A stretch of DNA of 64,000 nucleotides from Kryptolebias marmoratus (Eukaryota > Chordata > Actinopteri > Cyprinodontiformes > Rivulidae): the NCBI RefSeq assembly GCF_001649575.2, contig NC_051438.1, forward strand, positions 28,265,544 through 28,329,543, in the 5' to 3' direction. This document shows, in pieces, positions 1 through 10,251 of the stretch. How positions within the stretch are numbered: position 1 is the first letter of the stretch; every line of letters starts with the position of its first letter. Under the pieces are notes generated by a model, which saw only the letters and a program-made list of their open reading frames with translations, searched no databases and was not told the origin of the DNA. Position numbers and translations under genes: made by a program.

Positions 1-170
1 AATTAGGGTTAGAGTGCGGGGTTTTGATGTTTGTCTCTTTCTTACTGTTTATTCATTGTCACATGCTGTTTTTATTTTGTTTTTTAATTATGTAAAGCAC
101 CTTGAAATGCCTTGCTGCTGAAATGTGCTATACAAATAAAATTTGATTGATTGATTGATTGATTGATTAC
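1..170 (+). repeat. LINE/SINE-type 3' tail with (ATTG)n
   Basis: TGTAAAGCACCTTGAAATGCC and GCTATACAAATAAAATTTG are followed by six ATTG units (about 146-169). This is the 3' tail of a LINE-mobilised element in plus orientation; its body lies off the left edge or is decayed. Confidence 0.6.
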
Positions 171-1825
171 AGATGTTGAGGAATCAGCGAGAGTCAGCAG
201 CTGAAAAAGAATATCTGAGCTGTGTTTTATTTATTTTTTGTTTTTTTAAAAACATGGAAAAAAGCCCATTTATTTACAAGGAGGGGGCGGGGTTTAAAAC
301 TTGTGCAGCCAACCAGGAAGCTGGTCCAATCCCAGCTTCAACCTCTGGGTTCTGGACTGATGTCTACCTCGTCTATCTGCTCACCTGACCTCCATGACCT
401 GTTGGGAATGTGGAAAGGTAAAAGGTTTGGCGCTCACCAACTGAATCACTTATAATCAAACCAAAAGATGCTCAGATTAAGTCCTAAATGAAGTGGAAAC
501 TGGTGCAAAGAAGGTAGAACAGGTGAGATGTGATCTCCCTGGAATTTCGAACAAGATAAAGTTTTACAGAATTACAAGACAAGCTAATTGTCAAACTCAG
601 CAAAGGAAAGAAAGCTTCTCTTTAAAAAGACATTCACTCTGAACAAACAGCATCATATTTTTCTTTGTCAGTTTCAAAGGTGTCAAAAAAAGACCTCTGA
701 CTTTTGCTAAAGGTATTTTAAAAGTCTTCAAAGGATCAAGAATGTCACTGATGAGGGGTCTGAAACTTTTGAGCTCAAAAGAATGATAATTAATAAAAAA
801 AAAGGGGGCGATGTATTCTCTAAACAATTCAGAAAACTTGTTTTGTGGCACCAGATGAAACAGCTTCATATCAGTTTATGCAGACATAAAAGCCCCTGAG
901 TGGTTGTTTCATTATAGACGATGCATCATTGATTCATCTCTTCATTTTGCAGCTTAGTTTCAGTGGTGAACAAGATCCCAGGACATTTAAACCCCTTCAC
1001 CTGGAGCAGTTTCCACCACGACCCCAAAGGGAATAACTTCAGAAAGATACTTCATCTCTTCTGCAATAAACCTGGCAGCGAACCAGCAGAACCGGCTGAG
1101 CAAAGCAAAGGAAAAGCATTCCTGTAGCAACATAAAGATGTTTTCTACCTTCCACAGTGTCACCATTTTCAGCATGTATTCTTGTAATTTCTCTGATTAA
1201 TATGTTTCACAGAAGCTTCGTCATTATTTTCCACATTTAGCTCCTCTGAACTCTCCAGAGGCAGCCAATCGCCCATAAATCTCGGTTGTAAATGATGCTG
1301 CCTGGAAACAGCCAGATGCCTCGAGTCAGTCACACTGAGTCTCGTGTCGGTGGTTCCTTCCCCTCCAACACAGACACACTTTGACATGTTATAAGACAAA
1401 CAAAGCAGAATAAATCATCCAATACTCCTCGGGACAGATTGCTGTCAGTTTCAGGGCGGGAAAAGCTAAAAATAGCTACAAATAAAAACCCCGTTGTTGT
1501 CTGTCTACCATGGTTCTACTTTTGCAGAGATTGTTTAAAAAGTAAAAAAAGAGTGATCCTACTGAGAGGTTTTACATTTAGCAGCTTCAGCACATTGTGC
1601 ATTCACCCTGTTGTTTTCAATCTGACTACTTCTGCATATTTTACCTGTTTACACACGCTTCAGCATACTGTCCCTGTTTTTGTCTTCTTATGCTACTTTT
1701 AGCATTACTTATAGCTAACATTTTGCTACTTTAAACAAGCAGTTTCCTAGTTTTAGCTGATGTTCTGCCTCCTAATTTTCTGCTTCCATTACATTAGTTT
1801 TGTTTCTTTGAGCTTTAGGTAGGTA
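171..1825. other. Intergenic, no gene seen
   Basis: AT-rich sequence with only short ORFs in several frames, none with recognisable domains or splice-linked neighbours. Confidence 0.6.
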
Positions 1826-2560
1826 GGTACATTTATTTATATAGCACTTTTCCGCACAAGGCGACTCAAAGTGCTTTACAACACAAGAACAAAATTACAG
1901 ACAGAGTTAGAGAACATGACAAGATAACTAAGCTAAAACATGACAATGTTACAGGACATCTAAACTACTAAAACATGATGTTACTAAACCAAGGCACGAA
2001 GAATCTAGCTAACAGTGACAAGAATGAGTCTGCCTTGAAGTCTTTGCTGGTACATTCTCGAATCCAAATAGCAGAATTTCAGGTCCAATCTGTTGTTCCG
2101 AAACGAGCAGCTTCTCCAAGATTTTAACCTTTTCCATATTCTGAGTCCAGAAATTGCATTTAGTCCAGAGGCCATTGTCTTTGATGATGGAATATCAGCC
2201 AGTTCGGAGTAGTTTGCAATTTCGCTCCTGTTTACAGTCTGAGTGCTGGTCGATCCGTGAACCCATCNACGAATTTGACGATAATCCAGGTAACTGCCTG
2301 GTCCAAACAGCAGAAATCCTGTTATCAAAAACCCAAATATAAAAGGAACCTCCGCGTCGGTAGGTACACAGTCTTCCACTCCTGCCAGGAATCCACTGTA
2401 TATCCAGCGAGACATATCCCGAGACTGGACTCTCCTTCACCCAGTCGAGAAAATTGTATTATTGCGTTGAGAAACCAGCTGATCAGATCCATATTCCTTA
2501 AATCTTTGGAAAATATGTAAAAAGAGGCTTCAAAAGGCAGCGGAGGGACAGTTCAGGAGA
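1826..2560 (-). mobile_element. Retroposon-like unit with small ORF and LINE-type 3' tail
   Basis: Read on the minus strand, this unit starts near 2560 with an ORF-bearing block (2415 to 2005, 136 aa), then an untranslated stretch. It ends in GTAAAGCACTTTGAGTCGCC and GCTATATAAATAAATGTACC, a 3' tail typical of fish LINE-mobilised sequences. The same tail recurs at 20.85, 31.26 and 44.3 kb. The family is not identified. Confidence 0.5.
2005..2415 (-). CDS. Unidentified 136-aa ORF in a retroposon-like unit
   Basis: Opens MSRWIYSGFLAGVEDCVP and contains one hydrophobic stretch at about residues 25-43 (FIFGFLITGFLLFGPGSYL), followed by a polar, Ser/Arg-containing C-terminus. One ambiguous base (2268) makes one residue unknown. 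I do not recognise the family. An overlapping minus frame also encodes 81 aa, so a frameshift in an older ORF is possible. Position just upstream of a LINE-type tail suggests a mobile-element ORF and not a host gene. Confidence 0.3.
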   Translation of the reverse strand: MSRWIYSGFLAGVEDCVPTDAEVPFIFGFLITGFLLFGPGSYLDYRQIRXWVHGSTSTQTVNRSEIANYSELADIPSSKTMASGLNAISGLRIWKRLKSWRSCSFRNNRLDLKFCYLDSRMYQQRLQGRLILVTVS

Positions 2561-3284
2561 CAGAGAGACAGAGAGAAGAGAAACATGTCCGCCTTCCACC
2601 AGGAGCAGAAAAAAAAAAAACCAAAAAACCCCCAACAACTTAGTTTCAGGAACGTCATTCAGCGCTCAGTATTAACTCTGCATTTATATTCTCCCAACAT
2701 TAGGAAATAAACGCTTCTGTCCAGGTTTGGAGAATGAATTGAAGAATTCTTGGCAGAACAACAATAATGTAAACACAACGTTCAACCACGAGCAACAATT
2801 AGTGATTAGGACCAACTCGGTATTATCTGTATTGCCTGTTTTTTGTGCACAATGTGTGCAACTTGATTTAGTGACACTTCTTTCATGCTTTTAGAGCGAG
2901 CAGCAAATCCCCCGCTGTTCAAAAGTACAATTTTCTTCCCATTATGTCGCATTATAGATTCATTGACTAATCATCCATCTTGGTCCCTAATGTGTTTTTT
3001 AAAGAAAAAAACTAAAATAAGACCAGACCTTTGTCCTGGCGTGTTTCACTCTGTGATTTCCAGACATGATTTGAATACATTTGGTGTCGCATTTAGCTGC
3101 TGCTGAGTGGAGCCATCTCTAATGGCCAACAAGTGCATCACTTTTGTACAATTTTCGTCCTCTTGGTGTCAATCCTCACTTCCCATCAGAGCAGTTTTGT
3201 GCCTGGGTTTTTTTTTACTTCTTGTTTCAGGGCTCCTCCTTTTGATGCAACATTTATGTTTGTGCCCATGTCTGTAATGTAGAC

Positions 3285-3670
3285 AATCTCATGAACCAGA
3301 GGATGAATCTGAATGAAAGTATTCACTGGATAAACATCTGGAATTATTTAAATTTTGGAATTAATCCCATTCAAGATGCTCGCCAAAACTAGGCAACTAT
3401 AGCAAACACAAAAAAGTCAAGTCTGAAAGTCAGCCGGTTTTACAAATATTGAGCTAAGATTTGGTGTGGTAGTAGCTGAACATTATCCCCAACACAAACT
3501 TTGAGTGCTACAAATTGTGCAATAATTTTACTTGAAACAATTGCTGTTGCATCAACCTTGCCTGTCTGTCTGCAACCTTTAAAACTCCTAATGAGTCTCT
3601 GCCTGCAGCTCTACAGCTTATTGCCATTTGGAGTCAAATCAATACAAAATGGCTGCCACAGCTAATCATC
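3285..3670 (+). repeat. Unclassified dispersed repeat (TGGCCGCCACAGC family), copy 1
   Basis: GAAAGTATTCACTGGATAAACATCTGG, ATCCCATTCAAGATGCTCGCC and CGGTTTTACAAATATTGAGC match blocks at 7.5, 15.4 and 33.3 kb. GGCTGCCACAGCTAATCATC recurs further on. No coding potential seen. Confidence 0.55.
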
Positions 3671-6600
3671 ATCACAGAGCCTACGTTGAGTTTTGTCACC
3701 CATTGTAATAGGAACCTATCTGAAACCATCCTTGATAGAGATTTAAACGTTTGCTCTGACTTTGCAACCTTTTCAAGCTGTCTTTAACCTTTAGGCTGCA
3801 GAAAGAGATGAGCCGCTCTACCTCGTCTGGTTGCACATATCCTTCACAAAAACAGGGAAACTTCATCCCGAAGCAGCGGGGGAATAGTGTGACACCAGTC
3901 AGAGGGAGTCGTTAAAAGCTCTGCTCAGTGACAGACACATTCCTGGGGGTTTGGAAACCCCCCTCGTGCTGCAGAACCAAGCAGAAACTGGATGGTGTTT
4001 GTTGCTTTTCTTGTGTATCCGCAATGCGTCTTCATCAGTGGAACATTGTTGTTTGTGTCTTCCCTCGCAGTCTAATTTTGTCTGGTTTGTAAGCAGGAAC
4101 ACAATCAGCTTTCGCCAAGAGATCCACAATAGGAGAAATTCTTCAAAGACATGAAAATCTTCCCCCGTTCTCAATGATGCCTGCACACTCAAAGGCTGAA
4201 CATGTCTTCAGTGTGAAATATGTGCATGCATATGTATGCTATAATGTTTTTTTTATGTTTGTAACAAAGGAAAAACAGATTTAAAGATGTGTGTGGGAGT
4301 TTTGAGCTCTCTGTGGTGTTTGTGTGTGCAGGGACTGAGAGCAGCACATGGTGTGCACGTTTCCCCAAGTTCCTCCGCATCAGAGTGTAAAAATGTGAAG
4401 AACTGGGACAAGTCAGACAGCTGAAACCAGTGATTAAAAAGTAGAGATTGCATATCATTTAAAACTGCCTGCGGTGGCAGAGAAGGCAAAAAGGAGGGAC
4501 TTTGTTGCAGATTTCTTTCCAAATATACGGTACCAAGGTTTGCAAAGTTTTTAAAGTGATGTGATGGTGTTTGAGGAAATCAGCTGACAAACTGAAGCCA
4601 GGATTTCTCTGCTGGAGACTCAAAACTGCAAGACTCGCCTCAGCAGCCACCCCCACGTTTATGCTTTATTCTACTGAAGTATGTTTTAGAAAACAAAATT
4701 TGGACCTTATCATTGCTGTGGTTTTTAGAGCTCCAGAATTACTAAACCTAAATTAAAAATGTTCAAGACATCTGCAACAACTCTGTGACTATTTTAAGAG
4801 AAAACTGGTTGCAATTTTGTATTTTTTATTTGTTCAAAGTTCACGCGACAAGACTTTAAGCTTCTGTGACTCAGGCGAGGAGACTGAGAACATCCGCAAA
4901 TGTTTGGAGACATTTTGGAGACTCCGTTCTGAAAGCGGTTTGTCAAATAGCCCAACGAGATCCTATCTTAAGCCAGCATCTCACAAACATCTGCGCTACA
5001 GATGTTGTCGAGAACCCTTCTCGAACTGTTCTCGATTTTGTTGCGTGCGTCTCAAAAACTCTTGAGCTGTAATTTGACCACCGTCTCAAGAGCCGTCCAA
5101 CAGAAACGTGTTCAGGTCTAAACACCACACTGACGATAAGTAATAATAATTAAAAAACAAGTTCAAAACTGCCCTTCTTTTCAAACGTGTACTCCAGTAA
5201 TTTAAAGCAAAGCGACCGGCCTAAAATACAGTTTTATAAGCGGCGCACATAAAAAAAGGGCCACGATTTTCAAAAACTGGCAGCACTAATGTCTTACTAG
5301 TCACTCAGTCATAAAAACTCAGAATTCAGAGAGACTGGAGCAGAAAATTTGAGTATTTTTCTATAATATAGAGTCAAATTTGAGTCTCGAACTACAATCC
5401 AGCTGAGATACTGACTTGAAGGGGATATAAAAAGAGAAGAAAGAATAATGCATATGGTAAAATGGTCACAGTAAAATGTAAATATAAAGTTTTACGATGG
5501 CTTCAGATTCTGTTTGTCTCTGTGTGACCGGGAACTAAAGGGTTAATAAAACTGATGGATGGACTTTTTATGTAAAATCAGTCAAATAAAATCCAAAGAC
5601 AACGTCCAACATGAACTACGTAACTGTTCCTGTGTTTGTTTTCTCCTCGGGGAGCTAATAAGATTTCCAGGTTTGTTAAATTCACGGTGCTGAAATGCTG
5701 CGAGCTCACCACAGTCCAAATGCTTCTGATGAAATATTGATTTTTTTATTCCCACTAATGTGATGAAGAAACCATAAAACGTTAACAGATTATATAAACA
5801 ATTTACTGAAAATAGGACGACTGCACCTGCTGCCAACGATAAACCATTCTCCAAAAAAATGTAATGATAATCCTAAATATTAGTGTAAATATAAATTGTT
5901 CAGGATGTGGTGAAATGTGTGTGTTTCTGTAACACAAGTGGCACAAAAATAAAAGAGACAAATGAGCTTGAGTTAAACATTGTGTGGTGTTTAATCCTCT
6001 GTTCAAATTGATATTTCTGTCATTTTATTCCATTTAAAAACAGAGAAACCACAAAAAAAAGATGGATTCCTATTCTTAAACCGATAAGTGATTTTTTTCC
6101 ACATCGTTAAAGTAGAATTTATGATTGTTTAGCTGACATAGAAGGTGACAAACGTGTTGAAACCAGTTATCAGTATTAAATGAGCTATAATTTCTCTTAA
6201 AAAAAACAAAATTTCCCACAGTAATACTTGGAGATGGCTTGAAGTTAATAGAAGCAGATATAATTGGATTTGAGGACCAAACTACTGACTTTGGCACAAA
6301 AAAAATAAAAACCACTAATCCATAAAGCCGAATTCTTTAAAGGAGCATTTAAATGTTATTCATTAGAAATCAAATAAAAGAACTGTTTACTGTTTCATCA
6401 AAGTGCTGCTTAAAAAGAGCAACATTTAAGTGAAAGAAATGAGCAAACTAAACTAAACTCAGTCCTGACCTCCAGCTTCTATTGAGCAACAATGTCCAAT
6501 AAGACGGCTGAGCTGCACACATTGATTCAAAGCTGCAGCAAATTTAAAGTTCAGCCGAGCTTTTTAAACAGACACGGAGTCAGGGGGCCATTTTTAATTG

Positions 6601-6734
6601 GTTCAAACGGCTTCGCCTGGTCCAATCAATCTGCAACGAGAAGCAGTCCAGCAGTCCCGAGAGGCGGGCAATCATGTAAGTGTGTGTATGCATAACCATG
6701 TGTGTGTGTGTTTGTCTTCAACACAGCTCATGAA
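3671..6734. other. Intergenic, no gene seen
   Basis: About 3 kb. Short overlapping ORFs near 3.9-5.1 kb show no domain or coherent frame. Nothing identifiable otherwise. Confidence 0.55.
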
Positions 6735-6794
6735 CCTGCAGATAGTTTTAATGGACTTTTCAGAAAGTAATCATTAGATGCATAAATGGTTAAT

Positions 6795-7483
6795 CAGACC
6801 CTCCAGGATTACGCGATGTTGCGATCGTAACTATTAACGCAAAATCAAGCAAACCCCGCAAAATCACAACTTTTTGCAACTTTAACCCAATATTTATTGT
6901 TTCTAAAGTGATTCGCCACCGTTTCTGCAGTCTAGTGTCTTCTTTGTGGGTTTGTGTAGCGTGGAATACAAAATAAGCCCAAATAACTCAGGAAGAAGAC
7001 ACGTGACGTCACTTCCTGTTAACGTCAGAATGCCGGGAGCGTGCAGGAGCAGCGACCGAAGCCAAAATGTGCGCTAATGCTTCACATTTGCCCACAAAGA
7101 TTTCAGCAAACCAGTTTCCTCCCCAGCTGCAGCTGTTTTGCACGTCCTGCAGTGTAATCATGGAACATAAACGCATCGACAAACACTTTGTGTCTGCAAA
7201 ACATGTGAGGAGAGCTGCAGACCAGGGACAATCCAGAAATGCTCATGAATGTCAGTTTAGAAGCTATCAAAGTTCTCAAATAAAGCACCTTTTGAGAATG
7301 TCAATGTTTGTTGGGAATTATCTTACAGAACTAGGAAGTATGTTTGGTTTAGATAATAAAAGTTATGGTTTTTTATTAATTTTAGTAAAAAAAAAATTGC
7401 AACTTTTAGGAAAATGCTCCGCGAAATCAGGCATTTTAGCCGCAACAATCACAAAAGATGCCCGCGAAATCCTGGAGGGACTG
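6795..7483 (+). mobile_element. hAT-like DNA element, copy 1, with intact small zinc-finger ORF
   Basis: The termini are CAGACCCTCCAGGATT on the left and the inverse of CAGTCCCTCCAGGATTTCG on the right. Internally it carries a promoter-like block (E-box/CRE at 7000-7011) and an ORF at 7067-7492. Copies 2 and 3 share both ends of this layout. The element sits inside another dispersed repeat, whose halves flank it (about 6735-6794 and 7484-7690). No clear target duplication is seen; the flanks GTTAAT/ATTAAC are inverse and not direct. Far too short for a full hAT transposase, so it is non-autonomous. Confidence 0.75.
7000..7018 (+). promoter_or_regulatory. E-box/CRE/ETS-like motif cluster in hAT-like element
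   Basis: CACGTGACGTCACTTCCTG combines an E-box (CACGTG, 7000-7005), a perfect CRE (TGACGTCA, 7004-7011) and ACTTCC, an ETS-type core. It lies about 55 nt upstream of the element's ORF start and is preserved in all three copies (also 12516-12527 and 21513-21524, inverted). Likely the transposase-gene promoter. Confidence 0.45.
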
Positions 7484-7492
7484 ATTAACTGA
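7067..7492 (+). CDS. Transposon-borne ORF with BED/CGGBP1-like zinc finger (141 aa)
   Basis: Opens MCANASHLPTKISANQFPP and contains LFCTSCSVIMEHKR followed by HFVSAKH. This is a C-x2-C ... H-x5-H arrangement like the BED-type finger at the N-terminus of hAT transposases and in CGGBP1, a hAT-derived host protein (family knowledge). The catalytic RNase-H-like region is absent. The C-terminal third is low-complexity and runs into the right terminal repeat. The first 88 residues are identical in the copy at 21.4 kb, so copies are young or constrained. Probably the 5' remnant of a transposase gene; whether it is translated is unknown. Confidence 0.5.
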   Translation: MCANASHLPTKISANQFPPQLQLFCTSCSVIMEHKRIDKHFVSAKHVRRAADQGQSRNAHECQFRSYQSSQIKHLLRMSMFVGNYLTELGSMFGLDNKSYGFLLILVKKKLQLLGKCSAKSGILAATITKDAREILEGLIN

Positions 7493-7690
7493 AATTGATT
7501 TAAAATGGCCGCCACAGCTAATCAACCTTACCAAACACAAACAAGCTTATAATTCATTCGGTTTTGCAGATATTGACCTAAAACGTGACGTGGCAGTGGC
7601 TGAGACTCATCCTCATTACACAGTTTGAGCGCTAACAGATAACGTGATGTTTTTGTTTAAAACTGGCGGGCGATATGCATTCTTTAAAGG

Positions 7691-9317
7691 AATGTTTGTT
7701 TCATTTATGCAACTTTTGTCCAGCTTATTTTATAGTAAATCATCTCAACTTCCGAGCTGTTTTGGGAAGCATCTTCATGATGTGATGATGCAGTTTTAGT
7801 TGAGGATTTAATAACCGTCTTTGGGGTTTTTTAGACTGTTTTTTTTTTAGGGCAGAGTGAAACCAAAGAATGTCTCCACTGTACAAAAGTTAAGTTGAAG
7901 TAAAACTTTTCAGTGGGGTCGAGGAGAGGGTGCGAACATCTGCTAATCAGTGTAATAAGGGGGAGCCGCGTAGGTTCAGTGTGTCACACGGTTGGGTGTG
8001 TTTGTGTGTGAAGCTCATACGCTGTATCTTGCCCAGCTGGCAGTGTGTAATTAAAGTGCCCATTTAGCTGTGGTGGTTCCTATATCTGCCTTAAAGGTGT
8101 CAGCAAGAAGAACACTTCTCTTTATGTGTGATGGATGCTGTAATTACTGCAGACAAGAGGGGGATCCAGCAGAATCGGCTGCAAATTAGGTATAGTTTTG
8201 CTCCATTATGTGACCCTTTTTGTCAAGATCCGCGTCTTTAGGACACGATTACTAAAATGTCGCTGTTTCAAACGGTTCTTCGGGCTGAAATGCTCAGCAG
8301 CTTGCAACAACTTTGCACTTAGAAAGAGCTTGTAATCGTTCTCTGAATCTGTCGCTGTGATTTATCTATCAAAGGATAAATGTGGGGTCTGTGATTAATG
8401 CAGTGCACCATGGGAAACAGGATAGCTGCATTTTGAGGAACCTGCAGAGAGAAAGCAGATATATCTGCAGCTATCAGGGGACAGAAAGCTGAAGAAAGAG
8501 TGAGCTGGGACTGGATTCCCCTCTCTGCTTTCTTCCATAATTAAACTTTTTCTCAGATTTGACATGTAAAACTTCTTTTCTGCCTACGTGGCCAAAATCG
8601 GATCGTTTTCTGCTGACAGAAAAGGTTTCTTCAGGAAGTCGATGGAGGACTGTTGTTCTCACACTTCAGCTAATGGTGACAGAATATTTCAGGCTGTTCG
8701 GTTCCTGAGTGGGAAAACATGAAACATTTATCTAAACAGGATAACTTTTTAATTTTTTGGGGCATGAAGCCTGAGCAAACAGGAGGTCTTATAAATAACA
8801 TTTTACATGCTTCCCCTCCAGCCCTCACAAAAAACAACAACTTTATTCTCCAAAATGGTTTCCCGTCTCAAAAAGAGGTTAAACCGACACCTTTATCACA
8901 ACAATTAAACTGCAGTTAGACAGTTTCAGCAAAGTTCAACAGTGGCTTTGTAGCTTTATAAAGTTATTTAATAGAACATATAAGCCACAGAAGGAGAGGC
9001 GGGTACGACTGCAGACCTGGTGCATGATAAACTGGAGAACATCTCGGTGCCAAAACCAGGACAACACCTGTTGACCCAGGTCAACCTACCGGGACGATGA
9101 AACGTGAGCCGCCTCGAGACATTTCACAGCATCCGGCAGAATGTTTCTGCTTGAAATGAGTTACTGCAGCTGAGAAGAAATGTTCATAAAAAACATGATT
9201 TGAGTTAAACAGTGTCTGTATGTGTTTAAACCTTCCAAAGCAGTTTGTTTTTAGTAGGAAAACTAAATGCAAATTGTTCTCTGCATGAACTTAACATTTT
9301 TATCAGAAGAAGTACAG
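7691..9317. other. Intergenic, no gene seen
   Basis: Unique sequence. The 8.0-8.45 kb part has balanced composition and could be conserved non-coding DNA. No gene or repeat recognised. Confidence 0.5.
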
Positions 9318-9496
9318 CAGTGGTGTCCAGTCCTGGTCCTGGAGGGCCACTGTCCTGCAGGTTTCAGGTGTTTCTCTGGTTTGAAACCCCTGATCTGAAT
9401 GACTGAGTGATTATCAGGCTTCTGCAGAACTTAAAGACCTGCTGAAGAGCAGTGAAAACATCTAAAACCTGCAGGATGGAGTGGGCACCACCGATA
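9318..9496. mobile_element. Foldback MITE, copy A (degenerate)
   Basis: Left arm CAGTGGTGTCCAGTCCTGG...GGAGGGCC...CCTGCAGGTTT is matched by an inverted right arm AAACCTGCAGGATGGAG. The centre contains the family sequence with GATTATCAGGCTTCTGCAGAAC. The right terminus is degenerate. Same family as units at 17.2, 33.1 and 61.0 kb. Confidence 0.65.
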
Positions 9497-9524
9497 GAGG
9501 TTGGTTTTCTTTGCAGGAGGAACT

Positions 9525-9610
9525 GATGCAAATTAAAGGCCTAGCACTGCTTGAAGGAATGCATGTCGCCCGCTGCCTTTTCTTTGTGTGAAATGAGATA
9601 TTTTACAATG
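9525..9610 (+). repeat. Unclassified dispersed repeat fragment
   Basis: ATTAAAGGCCTAGCACTGC and GGAATGCATGTCGCCCGC match the left end of the 63.2-kb copy (ATTAAAGGCCTAGCTTTCC, GAATGCATATCGCCCGCC). Confidence 0.5.
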
Positions 9611-9832
9611 TTGAGTCCGACAGTTAATGCTCTCGGTGACTCGTGACTCTCAGCTACTTCCACAGTTATTTTTGTTTGCTGAGGTCAGTTAGCTGTGAGG
9701 GCCATCCTGGTTCTGGTTGACTGGGAGAGGGTCATCGTGGTCATTTCCAGCTTAGAATAATGTAAAGTTTTTGTCACTAACTTAAGTCACAGGTGAAATA
9801 ATCTTTCTTTGGGGGCAATATTTTGTGAATAT

Positions 9833-10251
9833 TGTGAGGTTTTGGGTTTTTTCCTTTGTGTCTTTCTTGGTTTTTGTTAGTTATCTTGTTTTCCTTTTGG
9901 TACTTCCTGTCTCCAGTGTTTTTCCATTCATCCTCAGTCTTCACTCGGTTTGCTGCCACGCCCACCTCCACCTGTCCGTAATGAGTTTCACGCACCTGTG
10001 CCCACTTACCAATTATCCTCTGTGTTTTATAAGTCCAGTTTTCTCCTCCACTCTCTGCTGGTTCATTGCTTCTGGTTACTTGATTGTTGTCCTTCGTCCA
10101 TGTTTTATCTCTCCATGCGTCGTTTGTTCATGTTTGTACTTAGTCCTAGTTTTTGCTGCCATGTCAGCTTCTTTGTTTTTATTTAATAAATAAGATTCCT
10201 TTAAGATGAGTCTGCACTCTGGGTTTGTCTCCGTTTCCCCACACCTTGACA
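9833..10251 (+). mobile_element. Solo LTR (copy A)
   Basis: A 419-bp unit beginning TGTGAGG and ending TTGACA, flanked by the perfect 5-bp direct repeat AATAT at 9828-9832 and 10252-10256. TG...CA ends plus a 5-bp duplication are the signature of an LTR-retroelement LTR. AATAAA lies near the 3' end (TTTAATAAATAAG), as expected for an LTR polyadenylation region. It shares many blocks with the unit at 15.6 kb (CCACGCCCA, CCACCTGTC, GATGAGTCTGCA). No internal coding region is attached, hence solo. Small ORFs inside it are not genes. Confidence 0.8.

Larger units (their letters stand above)
6735..7690 (+). repeat. Unclassified dispersed repeat, copy 2, split by hAT-like element
   Basis: The left half (CTTTTCAGAAAGTAATCATTAG, 6758 onward) and right half (AAAATGGCCGCCACAGCTAATC, TTTTGCAGATATTGACC, GGCGGGCGATATGCATTC) are parts of one repeat. 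The hAT-like element occupies 6795-7483 between them. Confidence 0.6.

Noticed and set aside
1..20. TTAGGGTTAG at the left edge as a telomeric repeat
   Set aside because: Only about one and a half units, followed by ordinary sequence; no array.
4817..5128. Three overlapping ORFs of 60-80 aa as a small gene
   Set aside because: Frames conflict, there is no domain, no splice-linked exons and no promoter-like context.
9825..10193. A 122-aa hydrophobic ORF that might be a membrane protein
   Set aside because: It lies wholly inside a solo LTR; hydrophobicity comes from T-rich sequence, and the sister LTR has a different frame.
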